Source: Forficula auricularia
Taxonomy: Eukaryota; Arthropoda; Insecta; Dermaptera; Forficulidae
Length of the DNA stretch: 64,000 nt
Direction: 5' to 3'
Assembly (NCBI GenBank): GCA_024734495.1
Contig: JALMQS010000128.1
Location: 18,159,079 to 18,223,078, forward strand
Shown here: one piece after another, positions 20,719 to 31,579 of the stretch
Position numbering within the stretch: the first letter of the stretch is position 1
Layout: each line of letters starts with the position of its first letter
Program-made: the position numbers and the translations under genes
The notes under the pieces: generated by a model
The model's input: only the letters and a program-made list of their open reading frames with translations
What the model was told of the DNA's origin: nothing
Databases searched by the model: none

Positions 20719-22319
20719 AATCTGCCCCCGCGGCTTTTTGGATTTGGACTTGGGGGATCGATTTGACATTGAATAAAAATAATTTAGCTAAATTTTTAGC
20801 CCTTTATCTCAAACGATTTTCGACATTTTCAAAAAAAACTCTTTTTTCGATTTTTTTTTTTCAATAGTAAAATTCAAAATTAATGAATGTTGATTTTTGG
20901 GGATGAAAAAACACTTTCATTATGAATCTCAGGTGGAAAGCCGATTTTAAGAACAGAAATGAAACTATAATCATTTTTTTACCGTCTTATTATATTTAAG
21001 TGTCCACCGCCAAACTTTATCAGGAAATGTCTGCTATACTCCTTTACACTCAGGAATTTTTTCATTTTTTTTTTGAAGTGGTGGAACATTATGAAAAAAA
21101 AATAAAAACTAATTTTCCCATACAAATACACGTTTGATTCGTACAGTGAATTTCGCTCATTGTCGCGCTGGATAGCGTAGCCCATTGTCGCTTCCAGTGG
21201 ACGACCGGCCTTATACTGCTAGAGAAATATATAGAAGATAATTTTTCAACTCAAAAAATACAACTTACTTACAAAAATATTTAAAAAAATTAAGAAATGC
21301 ATTACTTCAAAAAATGAAGAGGACATTAAAAATTTTTTAATTGGTGTTAAAAATTTTCTTTTTCATGCAAAAATTCGTAGAAATAAAAAATATAATGGTA
21401 TATCACTCGCATCCATAATAAGTATTAATTAAAACAGGAATAGCAGGGAATTGGACAATAAATAAAAAACAGAGTTTTTATTAAATGGGTCAGACGGGGT
21501 GGGGTGCAGTGGTCCGGGGTGAGTGTGGGGTTGGAATGGGGGAAGGGTTCGTAGTGGAGTGCATGGGGGGGTTCCGGAGATGGATTGGGGTGCGGGGGTG
21601 GGGGTTCAGTGAGTGTAGCCGAAGGCGGGCTTCAAAGGTAGCTTTTTATAAGAATTGAATTTTTAACGTCAATTCAAAAATTTTTAATATCCTTTATTTT
21701 TTGAAGTAATTCATTTCTTAATTTTTTTTTAATATTTTTATAACTAAGTTGTATTTTTTCAGTTGAAAATATATTTCCTATATATTTCTCTAGCAGTATA
21801 AGTATATAAGGCCGGTCGTCCCCTGGAAGTGACAACGCACTACGCTATCCAGTGCGACAATGAACGAAATTCGCTATACGAATCAAACATGTGTATTTGT
21901 ATAGGAAAATTAGTTTTTATTTTTTTTCATAATGTTCCACCACTTCGAAAAAAAAATGAAAAAATTCCTGAGTGTAAAGGAGTATAGAAGACATTTTCTG
22001 ACAAAGATTGGCGGTGGACACTTTTAAATAACACGGTTAAAAAATGATTATAGTTTTATTTCTGTTCTTAAAAATCGGCTTTCCACCTGAAATTAATAAT
22101 GAAAGTGTTTTTTCATCCCTTTTACTCCTAAGAATTGGAAAAAAATCACCATTCATTAATTTTGAATTTTACTATTGAAAAAAAAATCGAAAAAGAGGTT
22201 TTTTTGAAAATCTCGAAAATCGTTTGAGATAAAGAGCTAAAAATTTAGCTGAATTATTTTTATTTAATGTCAAATCGATCCCCCAAGTGCAAATAGAAAA
22301 AGTCGCGGGGGGCAGATTT
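20719..22319. repeat. Giant inverted repeat, ~650-bp arms
   Basis: Left arm ~20719-21359 and right arm ~21652-22319 are complementary over nearly their whole length at what looks like ~90% identity. Shared blocks, inverted, include GGACGACCGGCCTTATA, TACTCCTTTACACTCAGG and TTAATGAATG. The ~290-bp spacer carries a G-rich tract and the GCCGAAGGCGGGC block. A transcript crossing it would form a very long hairpin. It may be a foldback transposon or a duplicated-inverted element. Open frames inside are not supported as genes. Confidence 0.88.
21481..21625 (+). repeat. G-rich tract in the hairpin spacer
   Basis: Many GGGG and GGGGG runs within ~140 bp, ending at GTAGCCGAAGGCGGGC. On the opposite strand it has the same make-up as 5720-6178 (GC hairpin block, then C-rich tract), so it is an inverted copy. 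G-quadruplex potential on the plus strand. Confidence 0.7.
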
Positions 22320-24224
22320 CCCATACAAACCCGGCTATACTCTTTCAGATAAAACATTCTTATACTTAGGATATTCAGACAATTTGGTGTGCAGCTATTG
22401 GCGAAAATCACAAAATGGTGCCATCTATTCAAGATGAATAGAATTATTAAGCTAGCATGAATTCACCCCCTGACAACTATTGGCAACTGCCATCGGTGAA
22501 CAACAAATGACGGAACGTTGTAATTCCCCGATGGCGAGCACTCCAAGCTCTTGCTGGTTTTCACCATACTAGAAGTTCTTATTTCGTTGGGTCGAGTTTT
22601 TCAGGTATAGAGATAAAAATTGTCTTTCTCTAAAACAAACTTACGCACATTTGTGTAAGAGACATACATAAAAATAATATAATAATATGTAGTTTTATTC
22701 ATGCGTTTTCTACCTTTTTTTTTTAATATTATTTTCTTGAGTTTTTACAAGCTATTTATAGAGGCTAGAAGAAACACCCCCAAGATTTTAGCTAAAATCG
22801 AAGAACCGGAAGTACATGTTTATTTGAAGATTTTTGGTTTTTTGCAATTTCCTCTTTTTCTGGTTTTCTCAAAACGGCTTGGGAGAAACCCAAATTGAAG
22901 TAATTTGAATGAAGAAAATTGGTATAATGATTTCAAAAAAAGGAGAAACTAATGTGAAAGTTGTGTGGTGCCCACACCAGTTGATTTTTTTAAATTTAGA
23001 ACAATCAGCCCCTTCGTTGATTATGTGTAAAATGCCGTTTTAACAAAGTGATTTACAGGTTCATTAGTATATGTGCCAGATATCCCTTATCATTAAAGCT
23101 AGCATTCTCTCAATTCCAAATAATGATAACATAGTTTATTGGGAAAACCTAATCAGTTGACTTCTGATAGCTTTTAAGTAATTGTAATATTTACAGTCAT
23201 AGAATATGAGTCTTTAAATTTTAAAATCCTCTGTCGGGATGCATTTTTCATGAGTGATCAGAAGAACCTAATGCCCTTTCTCTCTTTTGAGCATCGAAGG
23301 CCAGCCAGCAGTTGGAAAGTCCTCCCCTGTTCCTTAGCTCCCACCCGCACCGAGGTGAACCTTTTTTTTGCCTCGTCCTGATGCTGCTTAGCTGCCTCCT
23401 GCCTTCCAATTAAGAGTACACTGAACTTACCAAGGTTTCCCTTTGGGGTTCTCCAGTTCATTTTATAATTCAACCTCATCTTTGCAAACTGCACTTTATA
23501 TTACTGATTTAACCTCTATTTGTATAATACTATTTTCAAATATAAAAAGATAAATATTTTAGAATATAATCAAGCATTTTTATATTAAACTAATAAAATA
23601 ATTTGCATCTGAACAATGAAGAGTTTTTCACCTCTTATACATTGCACTATACGGGATATCGGAAAGTTTACTTACATACTTAATTATAATTAAGAAACTC
23701 TTCTTACCATTGTTATAAGAAACTAAACCAACATTAAACAATAACTAATACATTTTTTAAGAAAATTTTAATTCATAGTTACTTCACAGTTTCTGAGATA
23801 ATAATGAATAAATAATGAAAAATTTACACTAAAAACAAGCTGACAACAACGCATGTATTTAACCTAAAAAGTTGGTTAACTTTAGTAATTTTTTTGACAT
23901 TTTTTCGCTTCAGCCATTGTCGCAACAGCTTTCAATCGCTTATTAAGAACTTTTTGTTTTATAAATCGACGTTTATAATGTACTTCATCTGACATTTCTA
24001 TGATAAAATATATACAAGCTCGGACAGCGTTGCCAGATTTGTCAAACGAGCACTAGATTGGCTAGCAGTGGTACATAAATAGAAAAAAGTTTTTGGCTTA
24101 TGAATTATGAATCCTTATTGTCTGTTCTATATATATACTCTAGCATTAACTTTTTGCTAGTATTGTCGCGAAACAACTTCCTTAAGCGAAATATTTTGTG
24201 CGTTTACATTATGCAGGATTAGCA
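22320..24224. other. No gene seen; dispersed repeat at 22745-22985
   Basis: 22745-22985 is the inverted partner of 16330-16560. The remainder has no recognised feature; 23260-23490 is slightly GC-richer, with only a short unrecognised frame. Confidence 0.4.
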
Positions 24225-24300
24225 CCTCGCAGGATAGTCAAATGGCCTGAATTGCTATTATTGGCACTCGGGTTCGATTACCGAGGGGGTAAAAAACAAC
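24225..24300 (+). repeat. tRNA-like SINE fragment
   Basis: A-box-like GGATAGTCAAATGGCC followed by a B-box GGGTTCGATTAC ~35 bp later. Resembles 45418-45510 on the other strand (TTGGGTTCGATTCCCGAG). Probably derived from a pol III SINE. Confidence 0.45.
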
Positions 24301-26297
24301 CCTTCTGACATATAGGTTATATAATTAAAAATAATCCATTCTATTTCGGATCTAATAAATGACACCTTCTTGTGTTTTTTTTGCACGATCATTTTTATTA
24401 TTCATGAACAACGATTTCTAAAAGATTTTAAAAATTAAATATTACCTACGTTACTAGATGCAGGAAATATTTAAATATGAAATAAATTTGAAAAATACAT
24501 CCTTATTCTCGTGGAAGCTTAAAGAAAATTTCCCCTTTCAGTAGACATTAGAGTAATTAATTTACAAATTGTTAATGTTGGCGTATATTTCTAATTTGAG
24601 AAATTGTAAATTTGTTAATCAAATAACCTATTTCATATGAATGAGGCTTTAGGGGGATTATTGATTAATTTGGATTGGATATTTATCATAGTGTTAATTA
24701 GTATCTGTCAATTATTAATAGGATGGAGACGTTTCAATGGTGCACCAAAAGGATTGGTCGCCATGATTATTGAAATTTAGCAATAGTGTTCTAGCAAGCT
24801 AGATTTTATTTTTTTATACTTCTTTCAGCTTCTCTCGCTTTCAATTCTCAAATCACTCTGGAATACCCTTACTAAAATTTTAGTACTTTTTAAACATTTA
24901 TTTATTTACAATTGAAGCTTATATAAAATAATCATGTAAGATCGGATATTAACCTTTTAACGGCCATAACAAAATAATCTACAAATTTGACTCTAAAAAT
25001 ATTTTTGATACGTAATGTAATTACATATATACACAAACATCATTTGTATTTTTGTATCATTGTTTATCGTAATTTTAAGATATTTTACGTATTTTACAAC
25101 TTTCAAAGCATTTATGATTTTATCCTCATTACTTCATAGATTTGGTTCTAAAATAGTAAATTAAAATAAGTCCATCTTTTATTACACACTCGTGAAAGAA
25201 GTGATAAAGCCTTATAAAACTTGTATTTTATAATATTTTAGGTATATGTCGTTATTAATTTTTCATAAAATTAATATGATATATTAAAGATCGTAGTGTG
25301 ACCAAACTTGTAGATTGTTTAAATAAATATATAATTATTTAAATGAACAAAACTAATTTCTTAAAGCAGCCTATTTTTGAAATAAAAAGGACATGGTATT
25401 GAAGACGTTACTGAACCAAAATAGAAAATTTAATTCTCCAGGAAAAGCTTTCATAATTGAATCCAAAACACTTATCACATTAGTTTGGTTATTTTTCATA
25501 GTTGAAAACCTTTAAAAAAGAGTTGGTGTTATCTACTGTGTATTAAAGGTGTAAGTGGAAGGTTTTTTGTTTTTGAAATAGGCTGCAATCGGTCAATGAC
25601 CAGGCAGGCAATCAGTCGGGCGCAAAACTTAAGTGCATTGCCAGCTGCTAAGCAATTTTCTTCAACTTCTTGCCCACAATTATGTTTTACTACAGTATTT
25701 TCCAGTTTTAAAAATTAACTTAAAACTATACTTCGCAAGATGTAGCTTTCGAAAAATTTTAATATTTCAACTTGAAACAAGTCTGATTTTTTATGCTCAG
25801 TACGTCCGCGAAGCCTGACTGCCCCTGTGGCTCTAGTCTATAGAATTCATGAAAAAAAAGCTCATTATATTAAAAGATTTCTGAAACGTTGAGGAAAAGA
25901 ATTTTTAGCCATGATTTGTATTCTGTATGTCTAAATTCCGAAACCCACGTTAACTGAATAATGAAAACTACTAGAAAGTTCATTATTGTACCACGACGTT
26001 TGTAGGTATCTTCTATGGGGAGAATGGATTAGATTTTGAACTCTCTAGCTTCAGAACTTCTCGTTCAAAAATGCAAAAAACATCATTTTTTCATGCTATT
26101 TATATTAAATCTCTCCCAATTGAACATTGATAAAGGCTTTAGGTAAAGAAGACAAAAAATTCATACCATATCTATCACATCAATAAATAAATAAAAACTA
26201 TTTATTTAAATAATCTATGCTTTGACCTTGAAAGCACCATCACCAAAGTTGAACAAATATGGCATGTCATATCAAAGGATGGGTGATTTTAGTAAAG
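24301..26297. other. No gene seen
   Basis: AT-rich, low in obvious repeats. 24600-24800 has several homeodomain-type sites (TGATTAAT, GTTAATTAG, CTGTCAATTATTAAT), a weak hint of an enhancer. Confidence 0.35.
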
Positions 26298-26416
26298 GCT
26301 GTTGGTTTTTTGATATTCTAATGCATTGCATCCGATCCCATAGTTCTGAGAGGTTAAGCAAGATGAGTATTAATTCTTTGATAGTAAAGCATTGTTTAAA
26401 TACTGCTGTTAGCTTT
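26298..26416 (+). pseudogene. Decayed 5S rRNA copy
   Basis: A ~119-bp block lines up with 5S rRNA along its whole length: GCATCCGATCCCATAGTTCT then GAGAGGTTAAGCAAGATGAG matches the CCGATC...AAGTTAAGCA...GT internal promoter region. It is followed by TAATTCTTTGATAGTAAAGC (for TAGTACTTGGATGGGTGACC) and ATACTGCTGTTAGCTTT (for the GTGCTGTAGGCTTT end). Many substitutions show it is not functional. It may be a dispersed 5S pseudogene or the head of a 5S-derived SINE. Confidence 0.6.
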
Positions 26417-29162
26417 ACTGCCTTCCCTATGGCTAACTTGCTAATCCTAATCGTGTTTCTTCATCTACCGGAATTGATTAGTAAGCCTGGAAAAAGCTGA
26501 TCAATTATTGAGTTAATGTTAATAATCGATTCCGGGTCAATACGGAATCTACAATTTATACTTAATATTCGCAAAAACACAATATATTTGAGAAATGTTG
26601 AGTTTAGGTTTCGTTTTTTAACCATTTATGAAAAAAATATTGATTATGGGTGATTGATATTAAAATACTGAGCCTCTTTAACGAATAAGTCACTAATCAG
26701 ATGTTATCAATCATTTGGAAATTCGTTTACTACCATAATCCGGTGTTTTGGAAATTCAGCTAGATTTGTAATTTGCTGACTTCTTTCAAATTTAGATTTT
26801 TTTAAATCTTTAACAATTTTATTTACTTATTTCTGCATTACTCAAACTTTAATCATTTCATTTACGCATTCGCATCAGAATAGACAAACTTTTGACTCCT
26901 AATTCCGGAGTCGTTTTTAAAGGACTGTTGAAGTCTAACAGAAAATTGCCTGTGCTCATCGAGAAAACATTTGACACACAAATTATTGTCGGAAACGTTG
27001 TGTATTCTATTGGGAATATCTCATCAAAAATACATACTGAATGTGGTTTAATCAAAACTTTTTAAATGATAAAAATATTATAGAAACCAAACATCTTTTT
27101 CTGCTAGCAATTTACTTATCTATCTTAAAATAAAAATTATTTTCTTTTTTCTAAAATACTTTAAAACATTTTTCTAGTTTTTATTTCCAACAAATTACAC
27201 TAGTAGCTTTGCTACTTGTTGTAGACCTGAAGACTATAGTTATCTCTTTGTATCACAACTCTGACCTGGGACCCAGAAGAACCCCAAATCAAACAAGAAT
27301 GTCTTGATTCATGGGCATCACCCTTCTCAGGGTGCGTTGGCGGGGGATGTTTTTATTTCCATTATTTCAATCTGGCAACAGGGCCCCATGTTTCCTAGGG
27401 CTAACTTAGCAGGTCATTCATTGTAGCGGGTTGAGCCCCACCCGTTTGGGCCCCTTTACCTGCCTGACATCCATCGGCCCTTGGCCACGGTGCTACCTTC
27501 GGAATCCAAAAGCAATTTCCTTTTGGAGCCTTTGTGCTTCACAAACTCTTTTTGTAACAATATACCTATTCCTCACTATCATGTAATAAATTGTAATAAA
27601 AAATCTTTGGTCCTTTTTATTTCTATCAAAAACTCTTGATATTATTTAATAAATCGTTACTTTTCAAGTGTTCTAAATGAGATAAGTGACTCTCAGGCAA
27701 TGATTGATACGTTTAAGATGAGGACTAATACTAGCAAGAGAACTTCTCCCTTAAATATTAGTTGTTTTGAATCTTGTGACCTAGGACATCGATATCAATC
27801 TTATCTTAATTAGAGAAAGAGAGGAGAGAGAGAGCTCAGTGATGAAATGTAGAAAATTCAAATAATAATTATGGGAAAACTTTATATAATAAGAGAAAAC
27901 AATGAAGCCTAATAGTAGACCGTGCATTTTTAGAAAAATTATTTGATTTTTTTAAGTCCATAGTTACTTGGAATAATTTCCTCATGTCCATTTGACAGAG
28001 CCTCACAAACTCCCACAATTTTCCACCTATTCTGAGGAAATTTCATAAGCATATATTTTTAATACTCGTAATGTTTAAAGAAATTGTAAAAAAAAAAACA
28101 CATTTTAGACGGCTTCCCAAACAGAGAATCTGCAAATGAAAAAAATAATCGAGCGGAGTTTCATTGAAATAATATTCTATTTAACATTTTATTTGGTAAT
28201 TTTTACTTTGAAATCCCCACTTGTGCGTTATTAGTTTCCAAAGTCACTAGCATACTGCCCTCTTCTCAAATTTTGTACCTCAAAAATTGGTAAAAATAAA
28301 TGAAAGTTATAAGTTAATGGGGCTATAATTTCGATAAAAACCATTATAATATAGTCAATTTGGATGAGAATAAAAAAACTCCGGAACCCCCGAATAGATA
28401 AATCCGAAAACATAATTACTTTTTTTTTATATTTAAAATTAAAATTATTTAACTATAAGTAATGCCAAAAACTACAAATCAGGCGGTTTAGGTGCTAGTG
28501 GACCCAAAAACCCATCACCCTTTAGTGGATGACAGAGACTGTCATATAATATGTTCAACTCCTAAATATTATTTTCATTAATAATATAATTGTAAATATT
28601 TTATGTCCTTTGAATAACATTTATAGAGGTGTGCAGTGGTTAACCTTGTGCAACTTAAAAACCTAATTGACCCAATTAATTCATATCTATTCTTTTGTTC
28701 TATTTTCATATTTTTATTAGGTCAAATTAAATTCAATAATTCTTATCACTTATCACTAATTAAACTTAACTCAAATACGATACTACCGCTAATACTTATA
28801 TCTTGGCCAATATTTATTATAATAAGTTTGTTCAACCTTCCCGCACCGGATTTCGATTTAAACCGGAAATTTGACTCAACAGATTTTAACTTTATAGGTT
28901 AATGATTCATTGTTTCCACCAAGACGGATTATTTCAAATAAATACATTAAATAAAACTATAACTATTCACTTTTTTGTTATGAACGAAAATGACAATTTC
29001 TTAATCATAACTAACAAAGATATTGTACTTGTAAGTTTTTTTATCATTTTTTTTTTCTTAAGTGAAAAGTTTAATATGATGTCATTTATTCAACCTGATG
29101 TAAGATAGAAGCCTAATATTTTGTAGCAGAAAAGAGAATTAAACAAGTTTGTTGGTAAATTT
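26417..29162. other. No gene seen; GC-richer patch at 27230-27545
   Basis: 27230-27545 contains GC-rich segments (for example CAGGGTGCGTTGGCGGGGGA near 27336) that stand out from the AT background, but no open frame or known RNA. It may be an old retroelement. The rest is unremarkable. Confidence 0.35.
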
Positions 29163-29350
29163 CAAGTAAGTGTCATGAATGAGTTATGGTTGTGTTTTTG
29201 CCCCTATTTCAGTGATCGGGTGGCTGCTAGTTAATTCGCCCGGAAATAATTACTTAGGTCAACGTTGACAGTCAAGCACCGGAAATCGCTGCCCGGGGAA
29301 TCCCTGGTCAAAGACATGGTCGACTTCCATCCTGAGACATGAATAAAACA
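29163..29350 (+). other. Exon-like GC-rich block with strong acceptor and AATAAA
   Basis: A donor-like CAA|GTAAGTG (29166) is followed 47 nt later by a strong acceptor TTGCCCCTATTTCAG (ends 29212). A GC-rich block (29213-29335) and AATAAA at 29342 come next. No frame is open throughout. It could be the last exon of a small non-coding transcript or a cryptic intronic exon; coincidence is possible. Confidence 0.25.
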
Positions 29351-31376
29351 ATTTCATTCAAACTGGCTAATTTATTATTTAAAGGTGCAAAGGAACGATT
29401 CAAGGCTTATTCGAGACAATCAAAGCCCTTCAACTAAAAAGTTAGACTATTATTTGTTAAGCGATAACGTACTTGTTCATTAATTATTGTTTTCTGAAGA
29501 GATCTCCAAATTCAATTGATATCCTCAGGTCGCTTTTGATTAGTTAGGGAGGATTATTTCTCATTAGAAGAACAGGGTTAGAGAGAGATAGGGAGGAAAG
29601 AAGGAAGCAATTTAACGCATTCGAATTTAGGTCAAAATTGAGAAATCTTTGAAAATTTTATTGTTATAATAAATTATTTTAAAACAATTAAAAAAAAAAT
29701 GATAAATTTTAGTAAAAATCAAAACAAATGAAGGAAACGAAAATTCAATTATTAACAAATATATAACATTTTTACCCATTGTCTGTATTCAAACAGACAA
29801 TCTAAACTTCAGTTATTCAAGAGTGTTAATTTTTATATTATAAAAGAAAGTTAATTGTTTCTTTGTTTGATGACATTAATCGATATTGAATTATCTATCT
29901 TATTATTATAAACAAAATACATATAACTATAAGTTTTTGCTGGAATATAATTCTTTCTACATGTTAGTATATAATTAGTAATATTTATAAGTAATTTATA
30001 AATAAGAAGTGGAACGGAAAATTCGAAATGTAAAATATCACGCTACAAAGAGACTAATAGTGAGTGATATTACTATATCACTTTACATTTTTTTTCTTTT
30101 TATGATTTTTTAATTATGAGTGACAATTATATTTTCCCGTTTCATTATCAAAAAAACCTGAGAATTCTAGAAATAAAAATATTTTATATTTTAATTTTCA
30201 GATCAAACGTGGTAAAAATCATTTCTAATTTTTTTGTCTTTGTTACTGTGTTTGTATGTGTATCTGGATTTACAAACTAGAAAACACAAGCTCGTAAAAA
30301 GTTCTTTCTTCTGCCAAAATGTTTGAATTTTCATTGCCAAGAATTGGCGAGATTTCGGACTTGCTAAATTCACTTCTGAACTTCGAGATTAAAAATTCAC
30401 TACATAAGAAGATTTTAAAGATTGTTGCTAGTGAGGTGAAATTTAACTCACAAGTTTGTTGTTGCACCTTTTTGTTAGGCTTCAGCTTTCTAACCCAAAC
30501 TATTCGCAAACGAAATCGCCAAATCACCAAAATTTGCAGAGAGGTATCATGTCGTCAAAAGCTTTTCTTTTTCATTCATTGATCATTTTACGTTTAAACT
30601 TATATTTATTTTGAAAATATTTTTAAAAATTAATCACCAATTTTTATTTTAATTAATTAATATAAGTACCTAATATTTTATATGGTTAATAAATTTTAAT
30701 TTTTTTAAACTTTAATAGCTCTATTCATTTTATTATTGTTGTCCGCTTGACTTGTAGTCAGTGCGATGTCAGAGCGGAAATAAGGGTCAAGAAACAAAAC
30801 AGTCATGCAATATTCACTTCAGGATCTCATAGTCGACAGGCATATACATAATACACGTTGCAATGCATTAGGAGAATTTTAATATTATAAATTTCTAAAA
30901 AAAAAATCTTAAAATAACTATTTATAATCTAAGGTAAAAATACCTGTGGGTAGAAATTTTGAATATTTTCCTCCATCGTCAATTATGTCTTGATGCAGAG
31001 GACTGACTACACGCAGAGTCTGAGAGGATCATTCAAAAAATATTAATTTTGACCACTTGCTCACCTAAGGTGTATTACGAATACCAAAAAATGAGATTTT
31101 TTTAGTTTTATACTTACCATGTGATTGGCTCGGCGTGTTCTCGTCTGCTAAAGGTATATCTCTAACCCGACTTCGAATAGAGATTTCACTCAAAATTTCT
31201 TTTATGCTCAGTTCCGCTCGAAATTGAACCTAGGCCGTATTAGCGTCGCTATAAACTCTCTATCCGTTTATCAGAGCATTGTACATCGTAAACTCAAGAT
31301 ACAAATTTGAAATTGACGTGCTATATGTACCTATTCATTCCCCCAAAATAAAAAAATCATATTAAAATTTTAATGG
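29351..31376. other. No gene seen
   Basis: AT-rich DNA. Two overlapping open frames on opposite strands at 30270-30582 have no recognisable product. Confidence 0.4.
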
Positions 31377-31566
31377 GGGGGGGGGGTCGGGTAGGCTAGG
31401 CGGTAGCATGTCAGCCAGCTAACCAAGAGGACCCGAGTTCGAATCCGACTCGAGGCATCCGGCTAAAATCTGACCCCCGAGGTAGAGACAAATTTATTTA
31501 AAATAATTAGTATCGTAAATGGCTTATGGCTAGAAAGGCCGAAAAGCCAAAAAAAAAAAAAAAAAA
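31377..31566 (+). mobile_element. tRNA-derived SINE with poly-A and target duplication
   Basis: Starts with a G-run and GGTCGGGTAGGCTAGGCGG (A-box-like TAGGCTAGGCGG), then GAGTTCGAATCCG (B-box) ~50 bp downstream, an unrelated body (ATCGTAAATGGCTTATGG) and a long A-tail. AAAATTTTAATGG flanks both sides (31364-31376 and 31567-31579). A second copy is at 41042-41224. Confidence 0.9.
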
Positions 31567-31579
31567 AAAATTTTAATGG

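Noticed and set aside
25225..25250. Further ratchet-like site (TATTTTAG|GTATAT)
   Set aside because: The donor half is weak and the tract is A/T rather than pyrimidine-rich; similar weak cases near 4070, 15955, 22605 and 37888 were also set aside.
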